Assembly (NCBI GenBank): GCA_963576725.1
Contig: OY755240.1
Span: 30,213,932 to 30,277,931 of the forward strand
Direction: 5' to 3'
DNA length: 64,000 nt
DNA from: Azorinus chamasolen
Lineage: Eukaryota > Mollusca > Bivalvia > Cardiida > Solecurtidae
The position numbers and the translations under genes are program-made. The stretch's first letter is position 1. Every line of letters begins with the position of its first letter. Below are positions 22,514 through 32,913 of the stretch, in pieces. The notes under the pieces are model-generated. The model did not search any database, was not told where the DNA came from, and saw only the letters and a program-made list of their open reading frames with translations.

Positions 22514-22664
22514 TTAATGGGAATTAAGGAAAGGCAGCGTAACTAATACCTAAAACATTTCATGTCGATTAAGAAAACACAGAATTCATTAATAAAAGAA
22601 ACAAAATCAATCGATGCTCATCTCTAGGCATTCCACTTCAGACCAGACGGAGTGCTTTCCAGTA

Positions 22665-22870
22665 CAGTATAACATGTCTTAAGCGACTATTCATTAATTG
22701 AACATAAAGTCTTGAAAAGCAGGCTGTTGCTTAATGCAGGACAGACGTAATACAGAAAGCTCCTTTAGAAGCTGTATACGTTACTTTTAACCGGCATTAA
22801 GCTACCACCTGCCTCACAGATCATTTTATATCTCTTTTTGATGACCGCTTAAGGCAGGTTACAGGTTCTG
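22665..22870 (+). mobile_element. Family D MITE, copy 2
   Basis: Starts CAGTATAACATGTCTTAAGC and ends 'cgcttaaggcaggtt' plus 'acaggttctg'. The inner palindrome is 'ggctgttgcttaatgcagga' with 'cattaagctaccacctgcct'. Confidence 0.6.
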
Positions 22871-22984
22871 CTGTGTGCTAAAAAATGTTTTGTCAAACGC
22901 AGTTCATCATTTACTTTGATGCTCGTACCTGATGTCTGTAGCTGTTTTTTGAGACCCAGTTATGGACAACAGGAAAATGCGTAA

Positions 22985-23205
22985 CCCATTACCTCATAGG
23001 CTATTTTTAGATACAACCTCTTTGAATAAATCTACTGGAAAGGGGCATTAACTAGAGAAAAGGAAAATTTTAGAATTTTATAGTTTGAAACAATTGTGAT
23101 AAATAGAACATTTGCTCCTATAGGAGCAAATGCTCTGTTTATCACAATGGTTTCAAAAAGTGACTTTTACAGAGTCGTCAAAAGCCGTCAATATGAGGGA
23201 ATGGG
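22985..23205 (-). mobile_element. TTAA-type MITE, family E, copy 2
   Basis: Reverse orientation of 4194-4414. It has the same AGAACATTTGCTCCTATAGG core, ends CCCATTACCTCATA and TATGAGGGAATGGG; TTAA on the right, GTAA on the left. Confidence 0.75.
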
Positions 23206-23653
23206 TTAACTGAATAACTTGATAGGCTTATTAATATGTTTCCTTTCTCTCTCACACAATTTATAATCACTAGTGAGAAGAACATAGCAATCTAATGTTA
23301 GATACTTTTTTTCTCTCTCCAATCAAAGCATTATGGAAGAGAAAGGACAAACAGAAATGAACAACTTTTTTTTATAATATTTGGGGCAATGGGGATATTG
23401 GAAATGAGTTTCATTTTATATTTAAATTTGGACCTTCTGGGGTGCCATATAAAGTATAATTGTATAAAGTATAATTGTCTATAGACTTTCTCTTTGTATT
23501 TGGAACTTATAAATGTGTATATGGAAGGGGAAATAAAATATGTCCATGCCCATGTCCATATCATTTATGGATTTAGCCGACATTTAACGCAACTAACCAG
23601 ATAGGTCGATTATGAGGATGTTTGGCATGTTGCACGTGCCAAAGCCTCATATA

Positions 23654-23873
23654 CAATTGAACCTGTCTTAAGCGGCCATTTATTTATTTATCTTTTGAAC
23701 ATAGGAGTGTTAAAAGCAAGCGGTTGCTTAATGCAGAGCAAAGGTGATTCAGAAATCTCATATAAGAGCTTTCTCCATTACGTGTGGCCTGCATTAAGCT
23801 ACATTGTACCATCTGCCTTACATACCCAACATTAGACCTCTTGTGGTCGGCCGCTTAAGACATGTTTTACCAT
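23654..23873 (+). mobile_element. Family D MITE, copy 3
   Basis: Starts CAATTGAACCTGTCTTAAGC after TA; ends near 'ccgcttaagacatgttttac'. The inner palindrome is partly degenerate. Confidence 0.65.
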
Positions 23874-24179
23874 AGTAGGTAAGAGTGACAAGATCCAACG
23901 TTAGTATGGCGGAGAAAGGCTGTTTGAACTGAATTATGAACGTATTATTGACATGAAATACCAACGTAAATACATTTGAATATCAAAATAAATCGAATAT
24001 TGAAATAAATTTTCTTTACCTCATATCAACGTCTTTTCACGCTTTCGCAAACGGCGTAGACCCAGATCAGATGGCACCTGTAGCGTGAGAGATGAGTAAT
24101 TTGATGTCCCATCAGGATCAAAACTGTTTGCCACTCGGTGAGTAGCTCGTCTTTGGTCAGAACTTTGTATGTCCGTGCA

Positions 24180-24295
24180 TAATCAAAAGTACTGAATAAT
24201 AATATTGCTCTCTGTTTTATCTTCTACCCTGCTTAAATATGTTTTACGCAGCCATTTAACGCTTGCGTATAACCTCTCTTGGTTATTACTTATAT
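24180..24295 (+). repeat. Second copy of the dispersed repeat at 16011-16130
   Basis: Same ordered blocks, including 'atattgctctctgttttatc' and 'acgcttgcgtataacctctc', adjacent to a family H10 element. Confidence 0.5.
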
Positions 24296-24304
24296 GAATA
24301 TTAA

Positions 24305-24528
24305 CCCATTTTCACCCAGTGTATTCTTCTATGTTTATACATTGGATTTGTCCATTTTTTTTTATCTAAGGGGTGCCTAGCCTAAATTTACAATTTCGTT
24401 TTGTTTTATATTGAAATTCCTATCAGCAAACAGTGTAGACTCTGATCAGACGCCGCATTATGCGGCGTCTGATCAGAGTCTACACTGTTTGCCTACGTCT
24501 CGTATATGGGATCGTGGGAGGAAATGGG
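24305..24528 (+). mobile_element. TTAA-flanked MITE with a perfect 58-bp-class hairpin
   Basis: TTAA 24301-24304 and 24529-24532; ends CCCATTTTCACCC and GGAGGAAATGGG. The hairpin is near perfect: CAAACAGTGTAGACTCTGAT, CAGACGCCGCAT, then the complement through 'agtctacactgtttg'. Confidence 0.7.
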
Positions 24529-24686
24529 TTAAGTTGATCAACCAGCCATCATGAAGATGAAACATGTATCGTGTTAAAGGAAGTATTTCTTATACTGAAC
24601 TGTTATAATAAAACATTCGAATAAAGCATATGCTTCTATGATAGTGAGGATAGAATGTATGTTGATATTTATACCCATTCTAAATA

Positions 24687-25129
24687 CAGGTGAACTTCGA
24701 TATCTCGAACTTCAAGGGGCCATACAAATTACTTCGAGATAACAGAGGTTCGAGTCATCCTATTTCTAATCAGAACAATTTCTCAAGTTCACAGGTTCAC
24801 AGGTCTAACATTTTCGACCTGGGCCCATGCTTATAAAGCTTTTAGTTGAGTCTGAGTTTCGTTCTCAAGCTTTTGATTGGTCAGATTTGAGTTCTCAAGC
24901 TTTTGATTGGTCAGATTTGAGCCAAAGGCTCAAATCTGACCAATCAAAAACTTGAGAACGAACTCAGACTCAACTAAACGTTTTATAAGCATGGACCCAG
25001 CACTAAGCTGTGACATGTGTTTCTAGATAGGTGTAGTGATACATTTTAAAACAACCCTGTACTGTAATGGAATTACCGAACTTTTTACTTCCAGTCATCT
25101 CCAATTTCGGACTATCCGAGTACCAACTG
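24687..25129 (+). mobile_element. Family A MITE, copy 3, carrying a second nested hairpin
   Basis: The left end CAGGTGAACTTCGATATCTC is intact and the right end is decayed ('ccgagtaccaactg'). The usual central palindrome is replaced by an unrelated one (24826-25004). Confidence 0.6.
24826..25004. mobile_element. Nested foldback element
   Basis: 'gggcccatgcttataaagct', 'tttagttgagtctgagtttc' and 'gttctcaagcttttgattgg' pair with the right half in order. The left arm has an internal 30-bp duplication ('ttctcaagcttttgattggt' repeated). A decayed relic with the same arms is at about 32455-32520. Confidence 0.65.
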
Positions 25130-25200
25130 TAGTTTCTTGCCAAACATTCCGTTGTATTACATGTACATGTTTTTCTACTCAAATAAGACATATTCAAGCT

Positions 25201-26216
25201 GAATACAACCACAGGGGTCTGGGCCGCTGGCTTCATGGGGGTCTATATGTACTATATAATAACAAGGGTTCCAACTAGCAGAACGGACATCCGTGTACCA
25301 CGAGTACAAATATGACTGTAACTCTTACAATTTAAATGATAATTTTGTAATTCTTTCGGCTATTGAAAGCCAATATATTTTACTATGACATAAATATAAT
25401 CTTCTCACGGTAACTTACGCGCAATTATCAATCCAACGACGATTTTCTGAAAATTTCACGTGTTTTCTGGGTCATTGACAAACGTTCGTTCACCCCAGTT
25501 TCACTATATCACAGCCATAACCTGGCGATTTTCAGTTCAAACGATGGCGTGGTTCAATAAAACAACCCAATTATGTCATCAATCTCCATTTGTTTTGTCC
25601 TCTTAATAAATAAGCAACTAGCAACAGCGGCCTTTCCGTCTGTCGTTATGTTTCTATTTCGGATGCTGCCATTTTGCAACAAATTTGAATGGAGCCATTT
25701 CATTGGACGAGCGAAGGAAAAGTTGGAAAATCTGTGACATCACTTACAATGGCTCCTTCCTCGACGATTTGAAGCAAACTGACAAAACTCGCTAGTTTTA
25801 CATCATTCTTTTCATGCTGGGGACTAAATAGTTGGAGGTGGGAGTTAAAATTTATTCGTTTTATTGACTCACGCCATTTTTTGAACTGCAAATTGCCAGG
25901 TTATTGCTGTGATATAGTGAAACCGGAGTGAACGAACGTTTGTCAATGACCCTAAAAACACATGAAATTTTGAGAAAATCATTGTTGGAATGATACTTGT
26001 GCATAAGTTACCGTTATAAGATTATATTTATTTGATAGAAAAATATGTTGGCTTTCAATAGCCGAAAGAATTACGAAATTATCATTTAAATTGTAAGAGT
26101 TACAGTCATATTTGTACTCGTGGTACACGGTTATCCGTTCTGCTAGTTGGAACCCTTGTTATTATATAGTATATATAGACCCCCATGAAGCGGTCCAGAC
26201 CCCTGTGAATACAACC
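25201..26216. mobile_element. Long-TIR (MULE/foldback-like) element with 10-bp target duplication
   Basis: The element proper is 25211-26206 (996 bp), flanked by the direct repeat GAATACAACC at 25201-25210 and 26207-26216. It starts ACAGGGGTCTGGGCCGCTG and ends with the complement. The inverted arms extend about 350 bp on each side (to about 25565 and from about 25850), with about 90 percent match by eye. Long TIRs with 9-10 bp duplications are typical of Mutator-like elements. The centre (about 285 bp) has no transposase. Confidence 0.75.
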
Positions 26217-26620
26217 AAATGAAATAGACAGACAATTCCATAATTTCCATACGTAACTCCCAGTACGGTCATTAGAGGGTTAAAAACATCTTAACCGATT
26301 TCCGACATGACAGAGAAAATCCAGGGCTAATAAATATAGACGTCATAGAGTGACAGCAATGAATAGTATAAATATAAAAATACTTACAGGTTCTTACAAC
26401 GCTATCAGCTGCGCCATGCTGTGATGTTTATTATAGACTGTAGTCGGTCAAGAAAAGGCCATGGTCTAAGGTCAATTTGCAGTTAAGTTTGCTTATATAC
26501 TATAATAAGCTTACGTTTATGCTGTTACAAGTTATTTGTTACTTTGGACTATTTCACACAGGCGCCTCTACTTTAGCATTGGAGAGTTTGTATCCCTAAT
26601 AATGAAGTAAAACGTTATCT
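26217..26620. other. Stretch without a recognised feature
   Basis: No repeat, ORF or palindrome of note is seen. Confidence 0.4.
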
Positions 26621-26637
26621 GCGTATGTGCGCGCATG

Positions 26638-26646
26638 TGTGCGCGC

Positions 26647-26677
<31 letters not shown>

Positions 26678-26722
26678 TGCGCACGCGCATGTGTGTGTGT
26701 GAGAGAGAGAGAGTGGGACAGA

Positions 26723-26757
<35 letters not shown>
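26638..26757 (+). repeat. Compound (GC)n(GT)n(GA)n microsatellite
   Basis: GCGCGC then GTGTGT then GAGAGA runs; alternating purine-pyrimidine in the first part. Confidence 0.9.
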
Positions 26758-26759
<2 letters not shown>

Positions 26760-27195
26760 TGCGTGTCGTGTGTGGTGAGTGTGTGTGGAGTATGGTGTGT
26801 GTGTGTGTATTGTGATGTGTATGGCAGTGGCGAATGTGAAATATGTGGTGGTAATGGTGGTGGACGTGTATATGTGCCGATGGTGTGTTGGTGGTGTGGT
26901 GTAAGTGGTTGCTGTGGTTGTGATGATGGTGGCGATGTCTTTATGGTATATACGGTGTGTGTTTGGTGTGAGTTTTTACAGTGTTCCAGGTATGTGTGAT
27001 ATGTGTGATAGTGTATGTGTTATGTATGTGTTGTATGTATGGTGTGTGGTGTTTTGTAGTATGTGTGGTCTTTGTGACCGTCGTGTGTGGTGGTGTGTGT
27101 GGTATGGTATGTGCGGTGTGTTCGGTGTGTTGTGTCGTGGTGTTTTGTGATGTGTTGTGTGTGGTGGTGATGGTGTGTGTATGTGTGTGTTACTG
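26758..27195 (+). repeat. TG-rich degenerate minisatellite
   Basis: Irregular TGTGTGG / TATGTGTG / TGGTGT phrases. The Cys/Val-rich frames reading through it are low-complexity artefacts. Confidence 0.7.
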
Positions 27196-27566
27196 ATTTG
27201 TTAACGAAAGTAGTCACATCCAATATAGTTTTGCACTGTTTAATAAGCATTTAATAATCTAATTTCAATTCTTCTTTCCGACATATATTGATTAAGACAC
27301 ACATACCCGACACATACCTGACAGTTTACAGAACATGCCTGTTCTCCTCTTACGGGCACTATAGTCGTGTTTTAGCTCAAACTAGAACTTTGATGAAACA
27401 GAAACAGTAATTATCAAGCGTGAAAATATTGCCATGGTCTAATGCATGCACGTTCGTGATATTTACACCACGAAAGCCTTCTACGAATGATATCATAGTT
27501 TCGAGAATCAACCTCTAAATTGCCAAACCAATAATCCGTACGTAATTTATACGTATAGTACCATGT

Positions 27567-27867
27567 GAGAGTTGAACTTCGATATCTCGACCTTCAAGGG
27601 ACCATATAAATTAATTCGAGATAACAGAAGTTCGAGTTATCCGATTTCTTATCTGGACAATTTCTCAAGTTCACCGTTTAATGTAGGTCTTTCAGCATTA
27701 CTTTCGACCTGCATTAAGTTGTCACGTGAATTTCTTAATTTGCGAAGTGATGCATTTAAAAACTATTCTGTACTGTAAATTTTGGAAGGACCGAACATTT
27801 GCTTCGAATTATCCCGAGTTATCCCGAAGTTTGAGTTATCTGAATTCGAGATATCGAAGTTCAACTG
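27567..27867 (+). mobile_element. Family A MITE, copy 4
   Basis: Left 'gagagttgaacttcgatatc', right 'gatatcgaagttcaactg' then TA. One arm of the central palindrome is deleted ('taggtctttcagcattactt'). Confidence 0.7.
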
Positions 27868-28035
27868 TATATGTTATTAATATTAACCTTTACAGAGGTA
27901 GGCCTCGGATGTTTTACAGACACACAGAAATTGGGACCATCATTAAATAACACGCAGGTACGTCCAAAATCGAACAAAAATCGAAGGCTAAGTGGGCAGA
28001 CTTTAATAGAAGTTCTGTCTTGTCGTGTAAGCATT

Positions 28036-28160
28036 AACTCGTTCACTCATATAGACTCTTTTTAACATCTCTGTAAAAGTCATCTTTTGAAACAAATGCT
28101 CTATTGATCTCAATGGTTTCAAAACTTCAGTTTTAAATGGTCTCGGGGGGGGGGGGGGAT
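28036..28160. mobile_element. Family E remnant followed by a G homopolymer
   Basis: 'ctcatatagactctttttaa', 'ctgtaaaagtcat', 'aatgctctattgatctcaat', 'ggtttcaaaac'; then a run of 14 G near 28145-28158. Confidence 0.4.
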
Positions 28161-28339
28161 GCATGCCCTCGCATCCCTATAACCATGGTGCGTACATTAC
28201 ATTTGGATTGAGCTACGCTCCTGAAAAGTTATAGAATATTGATGCTTTACATTGTGACCTTTTCCTGACAGATGATGTTCACGCCAGAGATAACGTAATA
28301 CAACGATGTGTGTAACCACTAATCCTGCTATCCACGATC

Positions 28340-28480
28340 TCACTCGCAGCTACAAACAGCTTGGATCTAGATCCGGATCTGCGTCTCAACAGGATCAAAA
28401 CTGGTTGACACTTAATCAATAGTTTCTCAAAAGCTTGATCGAATAAGAACTAGTGAAAATTGTACCAGATCCAAGGTGGT
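28340..28480. mobile_element. Family I remnant
   Basis: 'acaaacagcttggatctaga', 'tctcaacaggatcaaaactg' and 'ttctcaaaagcttgatcgaa' match family I and the copy at 20156. Confidence 0.4.
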
Positions 28481-28489
28481 ACAGGCACA

Positions 28490-28694
28490 CAGTATAACCC
28501 CTCTAATGCGACCACTTAATGAATAAACATGGGTGTATTTATAAGCAGGTGGTTGCTTAATGCAGGGCAAAATTAATGCAGAAAGCTCCTCAAGGAGCTT
28601 TCTGCATCACTTTTGTCATGCATTAAGCTATCACCTGCATCCAGCACCCAGCATTATACCTCTTTTAGGTGATCGCATTAGCGGGGTTTTACTG
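28490..28694 (+). mobile_element. TA-type MITE, family C, copy 2 (most complete)
   Basis: Ends CAGTATAACCCCTCTAATGC and inverted 'gcattagcggggttttactg'. The palindrome is complete: 'ggtggttgcttaatgcaggg', 'gcagaaagctcctcaaggag', 'ctttctgcatcac'. Confidence 0.8.
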
Positions 28695-28959
28695 TAGTTG
28701 CTTTTTCATAGCTAGTTAAGATTTATTCCTTATAATATTTCTCTTTAGATAACCATTAATGTATGCGATGCTACACACAAATGTTCTTGTAATGTTGAGT
28801 TAAAGAGAATTTGATAGCTGTATCGTTATGTGAAATAAAAGCATCGATAAAATATACTGAAATGCGCATGGGAATTTAGTCCCATATTTAGATCTAGTTA
28901 CATATCACGTAGGTGTTTTTATCTTAGTCCTTAAACCATTGTGAAAATAATATTTTTTG

Positions 28960-29100
28960 TTAGAATTTGGATCTGGTGAAATTTTGACTACTTCCGATTC
29001 GATCAAACTTTTGATAAACTTTTTACCGAATGATAAACAGCTTGGAACCTCCTGAGACGCCAAGTAACTCGGCGTCTCATCTGAATCCACATTGTTTGAA
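28960..29100. mobile_element. Family I remnant
   Basis: 'ttggatctggtgaaattttg', 'acagcttggaacctcctgag', ACGCCAAGTAACTCGGCGTC, 'atccacattgtttg'. Confidence 0.45.
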
Positions 29101-29133
29101 AACACCAGACATATCGCATATAGCAATATAACG

Positions 29134-29332
29134 CATAAATACTTGAACTGTTCTGATCTAATATTTCGACCACTAAGGGCCTTTTTCAAAGATTATCATG
29201 TCAAAATACACGTCACATTTTGTTACATGCATTCAGCCATGAATGCATGTAACAAAAATGTGACGTGTATTAATCTTTGAAAAAGGCCTTTAGTGGTCGA
29301 AATATTAGACCAGAGCAGTTCAAGTATTTATG
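29134..29332. mobile_element. Near-perfect foldback element, about 95-bp arms
   Basis: CATAAATACTTGAACTG at the left and its complement at the right. The arms match through 'aatatttcgaccactaa', 'ggcctttttcaaagatt', 'acacgtcacatttt' and 'gttacatgcatt', with the loop near 'cagcc'. A small insertion (tatcatgtcaaaa) is on the left arm only. Confidence 0.75.
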
Positions 29333-29551
29333 TATTATATCAATTCCCTATTTGGGAATATTTTCTTCATTGAGCAATATAACGGTTTAACATTTATTCA
29401 GCTCCGTATTTTGCTGGCCTTGTTTTATAGATCAGAGTATTATCAATTTGTAATTAATTTATGTGTTATGAACATGCATTTTGTACCAGTTAATGTATCA
29501 ATTTCTTCTGTATAACCCTTACTAAGCCCACTCGCCCTTTGGAAGCTATTA

Positions 29552-29750
29552 CAGTAAATATGTCTTTAGCGGCCATTCATTTATTGAGCATATGAGTGTT
29601 AAAAAGCAAGTGGTTTCTCAGTGCAGGACCAAAGTAATACAGTTACTATAAGAGCTTTCTGCATTACTTTTGTCCTGCATTAAGCTACCACCTGCCTTAC
29701 AGACCCATAGTTAGACCTCTTTTTGATGGCGGCTTAAGCTATATTCCACT
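29552..29750 (+). mobile_element. Family D MITE, copy 4
   Basis: Starts CAGTAAATATGTCTTTAGCG after TA and ends 'gcggcttaagctatattcca'. The core is 'gtggtttctcagtgcaggac' with 'cctgcattaagctaccacct'. Confidence 0.65.
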
Positions 29751-29759
29751 ATATGTAGC

Positions 29760-30568
29760 GATTACAGCAATACTATACCTACAGATATACCGGTTTAAAG
29801 CAATACTATACCTACATATATACCTACACCTACATACCTTTACCTACAGATAAACATATACATACGTATATACCTATACCCATAGCTATACCTATAGGTA
29901 AAGATATACCTATACCTACATATGTACCAATAACTACATATATACCTATACCTACAGATATAGCTATACATATACGTACATATATACCTATATGTACAGA
30001 TATACCTATGCCTACAGATATACATATACCTCCAGATAAATATATAATTACAGATATACTTATAGATATACCTATACCTACAAGGTATACCTATACGTAT
30101 ACCTACAGATATACCTATACATACATGTATACCTATACCTACAAATAGACCTATACGTATACCTACGAATATACATATACCTACCGATATACCCATACCT
30201 ACAGATATACCAATACATACAGATATACCTATACATACAGATATACCAATACATACAGATATACCTATACATACAGATATACCTATACCTACAGATATAT
30301 CTATACCTACAGATATACCTATACCTACAGATATACTAATACATACAGATATACCTACAGATATACCCATACCTACAGATATACCAATACATACAGATAT
30401 ACCTATACATACAGATATACCAATACATACAGATATACCTATACATACAGATATACCTATACCTACAGATATATCTATACCTACAGATATACCTATACCT
30501 ACAGATATACTAATACATACAGATATACCTACAGATATACCTATACCTACAGATATACCTATACCTTA
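29760..30568 (+). repeat. TATACC-type satellite, basic unit about 18 bp
   Basis: Repeats of 'tacctatacctacagata' with variants 'ccaatacatacagatatac'. From about 30200 a higher-order block of about 170 bp is duplicated (30180-30350 and 30360-30535). The Ile/Gly/Tyr-rich frames are artefacts. Confidence 0.9.
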
Positions 30569-30834
30569 AGACTTAAGACATTAGGGGACAGTCGACTCTG
30601 TAACATGAAGCAGACGACATTATTTGCAGATGATAATTATGTTAAAGAGAACGCAAACAGGCTGGTAGAAAACGCTTATAGAATTCTGACTAAATCATTA
30701 AACAGTTCGTTTCTAAAACCAAAGACCAAGTCGGATTTCAAGCATGACCTAAAACGAACAAAAAATAAAACTTCAGCATCTGCTTTGCAAAATGAGTCTG
30801 TCACATGTATTAGATATATCCAGTATTTCCTCAA

Positions 30835-31028
30835 CCCTTTCACGCATTTTCAAACAGAGAAGACTCAGATAAGACGGCCCCTGTAGGAGCCGTCTGATCA
30901 CCGTTGTTCCATTTGTTTTTAAAATTGTAATAGATCTGAACTACCAAACATACCTGTTATAAAAATGAAGCTAATTAATATTCACGATGTTATCATTTCT
31001 TACCTGCATATTGAACAGGGAATTTGGG
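30835..31028 (+). mobile_element. TTAA-type MITE, family H, copy 6
   Basis: Left TCAA-CCCTTTCACGC, right GGGAATTTGGG-TTAA. Hairpin 'agataagacggcccctgtag' and 'gagccgtctgatc'. Confidence 0.6.
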
Positions 31029-31193
31029 TTAACTGATTCTAAGCATATTTGCCGAGTTACACGAGACATATTATACGGTTATGGATACCATTGCAGAATG
31101 TTTTATGTTTGTTTTGTGAGGCAAATGTCTGCAGAATAGAATATGTCCCAATGTGATGAGGCAGAAGGGACACAGGCATACTACAATAAAACC

Positions 31194-31387
31194 TCTCTAT
31201 AACGGCCACTAAATTACATCACGTATTTTGTGTTAAAGGCAGGTGGCTGCTTGAAGCGAGGTGAAAGTAAAACAGAACGCTCCTATAAGAGCGTTCTGTT
31301 TTACTTTCACCTTGCTTTAAGCAGTCACCTGCCCTAAATACCAACTAATTGACACAATTTAGTGGCCGTTATAGAGAGGTTTTACTG
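31194..31387 (+). mobile_element. Family B MITE, copy 4
   Basis: Ends CAATAAAACCTCTCTATAAC and inverted 'gttatagagaggttttactg', TA both sides. Complete palindrome with apex GCTCCTATAAGAGC. Confidence 0.85.
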
Positions 31388-31665
31388 TATAACAATCCGG
31401 TATTAAGTACTGTCTGGTATTTAATTCCCTGTGTGATGCGACAAAACTACAGTACGAGAGTTGCAGTGAATAGGTCATATAAAGCATATTTATACTTCAA
31501 TACAAAATATCTCTTGAAATATAGCCGGGGTAATAAAACATCATGTATCCCTGCTGGCATTCATCTATACCGAGTTAAATGAAATAAAACGGATCTCGAC
31601 TAGTCTTTCGGGTGCTAAGCCTTCGAATTATTTCCAGTTAAGATGCGTAAATTAACCATTTACTC

Positions 31666-31898
31666 CATGAATATTCATGAAAGAAATGATGACATCATGA
31701 ATATTAGTAAGATTACTTTTTTTAAAAGGACATATTAATTCATAATTGTTTGATGATTGTAGAAACGGTAGAATCAGATCTGTATTACTCCATAAGCAGA
31801 TAGAGTAGACTCTGATCAGACAGCTCATACAGGATCTGTCTGATATGGCTGAACTCTGTTTGCAAAGGCGTAGAAAAGCGTATTTATAGAGTAAAGAG
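31666..31898 (+). mobile_element. TTAA-flanked MITE, family N
   Basis: TTAA 31662-31665 and 31899-31902; ends CCATTTACTCC and 'gagtaaagag'. It contains 'catgaatattcatg' and a family H-like hairpin ('tagactctgatcagacagct' with 'ggatctgtctgatatggct'). Confidence 0.6.
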
Positions 31899-31926
31899 TT
31901 AAAACATTTTCAAGAATAACTGCTTT

Positions 31927-32022
31927 ATTTCTCCACAAAACCCTATGATTACTCTTTAGAATCGTTTCCTCGAGATGATTCTATAAAGAGTACCCAAAAC
32001 ATTGGGTTTGGTTGGGAAAGAC
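31927..32022. mobile_element. Family K hairpin, copy 7
   Basis: 'atttctccacaaaaccctat', 'tactctttagaatcgtttcc', 'gattctataaagagtaccca', 'attgggtttggttgggaaa'. Confidence 0.5.
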
Positions 32023-32454
32023 CGACTTTGCCTGCTTGACTTTACTACTTTTTCATTAGTACTTTATGTGTGTTCTCTGTATAGTGTATTCTAATATATC
32101 AATGCTATATACATCCATAACAGAAATACATTTTGTGTCACCGAGCCCTTCTTTATTGGAGGAAAGGTTTGTCCACAGATGTTTATGATGTGACATCTCT
32201 ACATTATGCCAGACGGTTATGGCTGTACTGATGTCAAGGCATCGACCACTACAATAAAGACTCGGTACTATGAAATTTTAGTAATGAACAGTTTATGCCT
32301 TTGTAGTCAGGTGGCTATTTAATGTGTGATATAGTGGAGTACAATAACAACTGGATTCTCCGGAAGATAACTATATTTCTCAGATCTAGAGATTATTAGA
32401 ACTGGATATTATAACACTTCCGAGTCTGCATTTGAGTAGCCAGAGTTTGAGCAT

Positions 32455-32520
32455 GCTTGGCCAATCGGATGATGGAGAATGAACTCAGACTCAAGCAAAA
32501 CGTTTTATAATATCGGGGCC
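32455..32520. repeat. Relic of the foldback element seen at 24826-25004
   Basis: 'gcatgcttggccaatcggat', 'gagaatgaactcagactcaa' and 'aaaacgttttataatatc' match one arm. Confidence 0.45.
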
Positions 32521-32608
32521 TGTTACTCTTATTTATCAACTATTAAAGCAATTGACTTTATGCAACAGTGTTATTTATGTTTTTGGCTACCTGTTTGTTT
32601 TAATAGTA

Positions 32609-32812
32609 CAGTAAAACCTCTCTTAACCGGAATTCTAGTAGATAAGAATTTAGATACTTTTAGGCAGGTGGCTGCTTAATGCAGGGTGAAAGTCATGCAG
32701 AAAGCTCCTCTAGGAGCTTTCTGCATGACTTTCACCCTGCATTAAGCTGCCACCTGTCTCCAAGACCGATATTCATACTAAATTTAACGGACGGTTAAGA
32801 GAGGTTTTACTG
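32609..32812 (+). mobile_element. TA-flanked MITE, family F, copy 1
   Basis: Ends CAGTAAAACCTCTCTTAACC and inverted 'ggttaagagaggttttactg'. Near-perfect core: 'ggtggctgcttaatgcaggg', 'tgaaagtcatgcagaaagct', apex CTCCTCTAGGAG. Confidence 0.85.
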
Positions 32813-32837
32813 TATTTACATGTAAGTTACAGCCAAA

Positions 32838-32913
32838 TTATGTCCGTGAAGTTGGCTACTTGTTCCTTGTTCCCAGTTCGACATTCAATGGATTGTGAAT
32901 GTTAAATAGCAAA
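32838..32913 (-). repeat. Inverted head of the 68-bp satellite
   Basis: 'gtgaagttggctacttgttc' and 'cttgttcccagttcg' are the reverse complement of the monomer part reading 'cgaaccgggaataagtagct' and 'aacttcac'. The array therefore opens with one inverted, degenerate unit. Confidence 0.55.

Noticed and set aside
26627..27250. Cys-rich small ORFs in the TG-rich tract
   Set aside because: TGT/GTG codons of a microsatellite; no signal peptide or conserved cysteine spacing.
29840..30370. 176-aa Ile/Gly-rich ORF over the TATACC satellite
   Set aside because: Periodic sequence with an 18-bp unit; no non-repeat segment, start context or homologous feature.
30605..30886. 93-aa ORF starting MKQTTLFADDN
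   Set aside because: It runs into a family H MITE, has no recognisable domain and no splice or polyadenylation context; likely chance.
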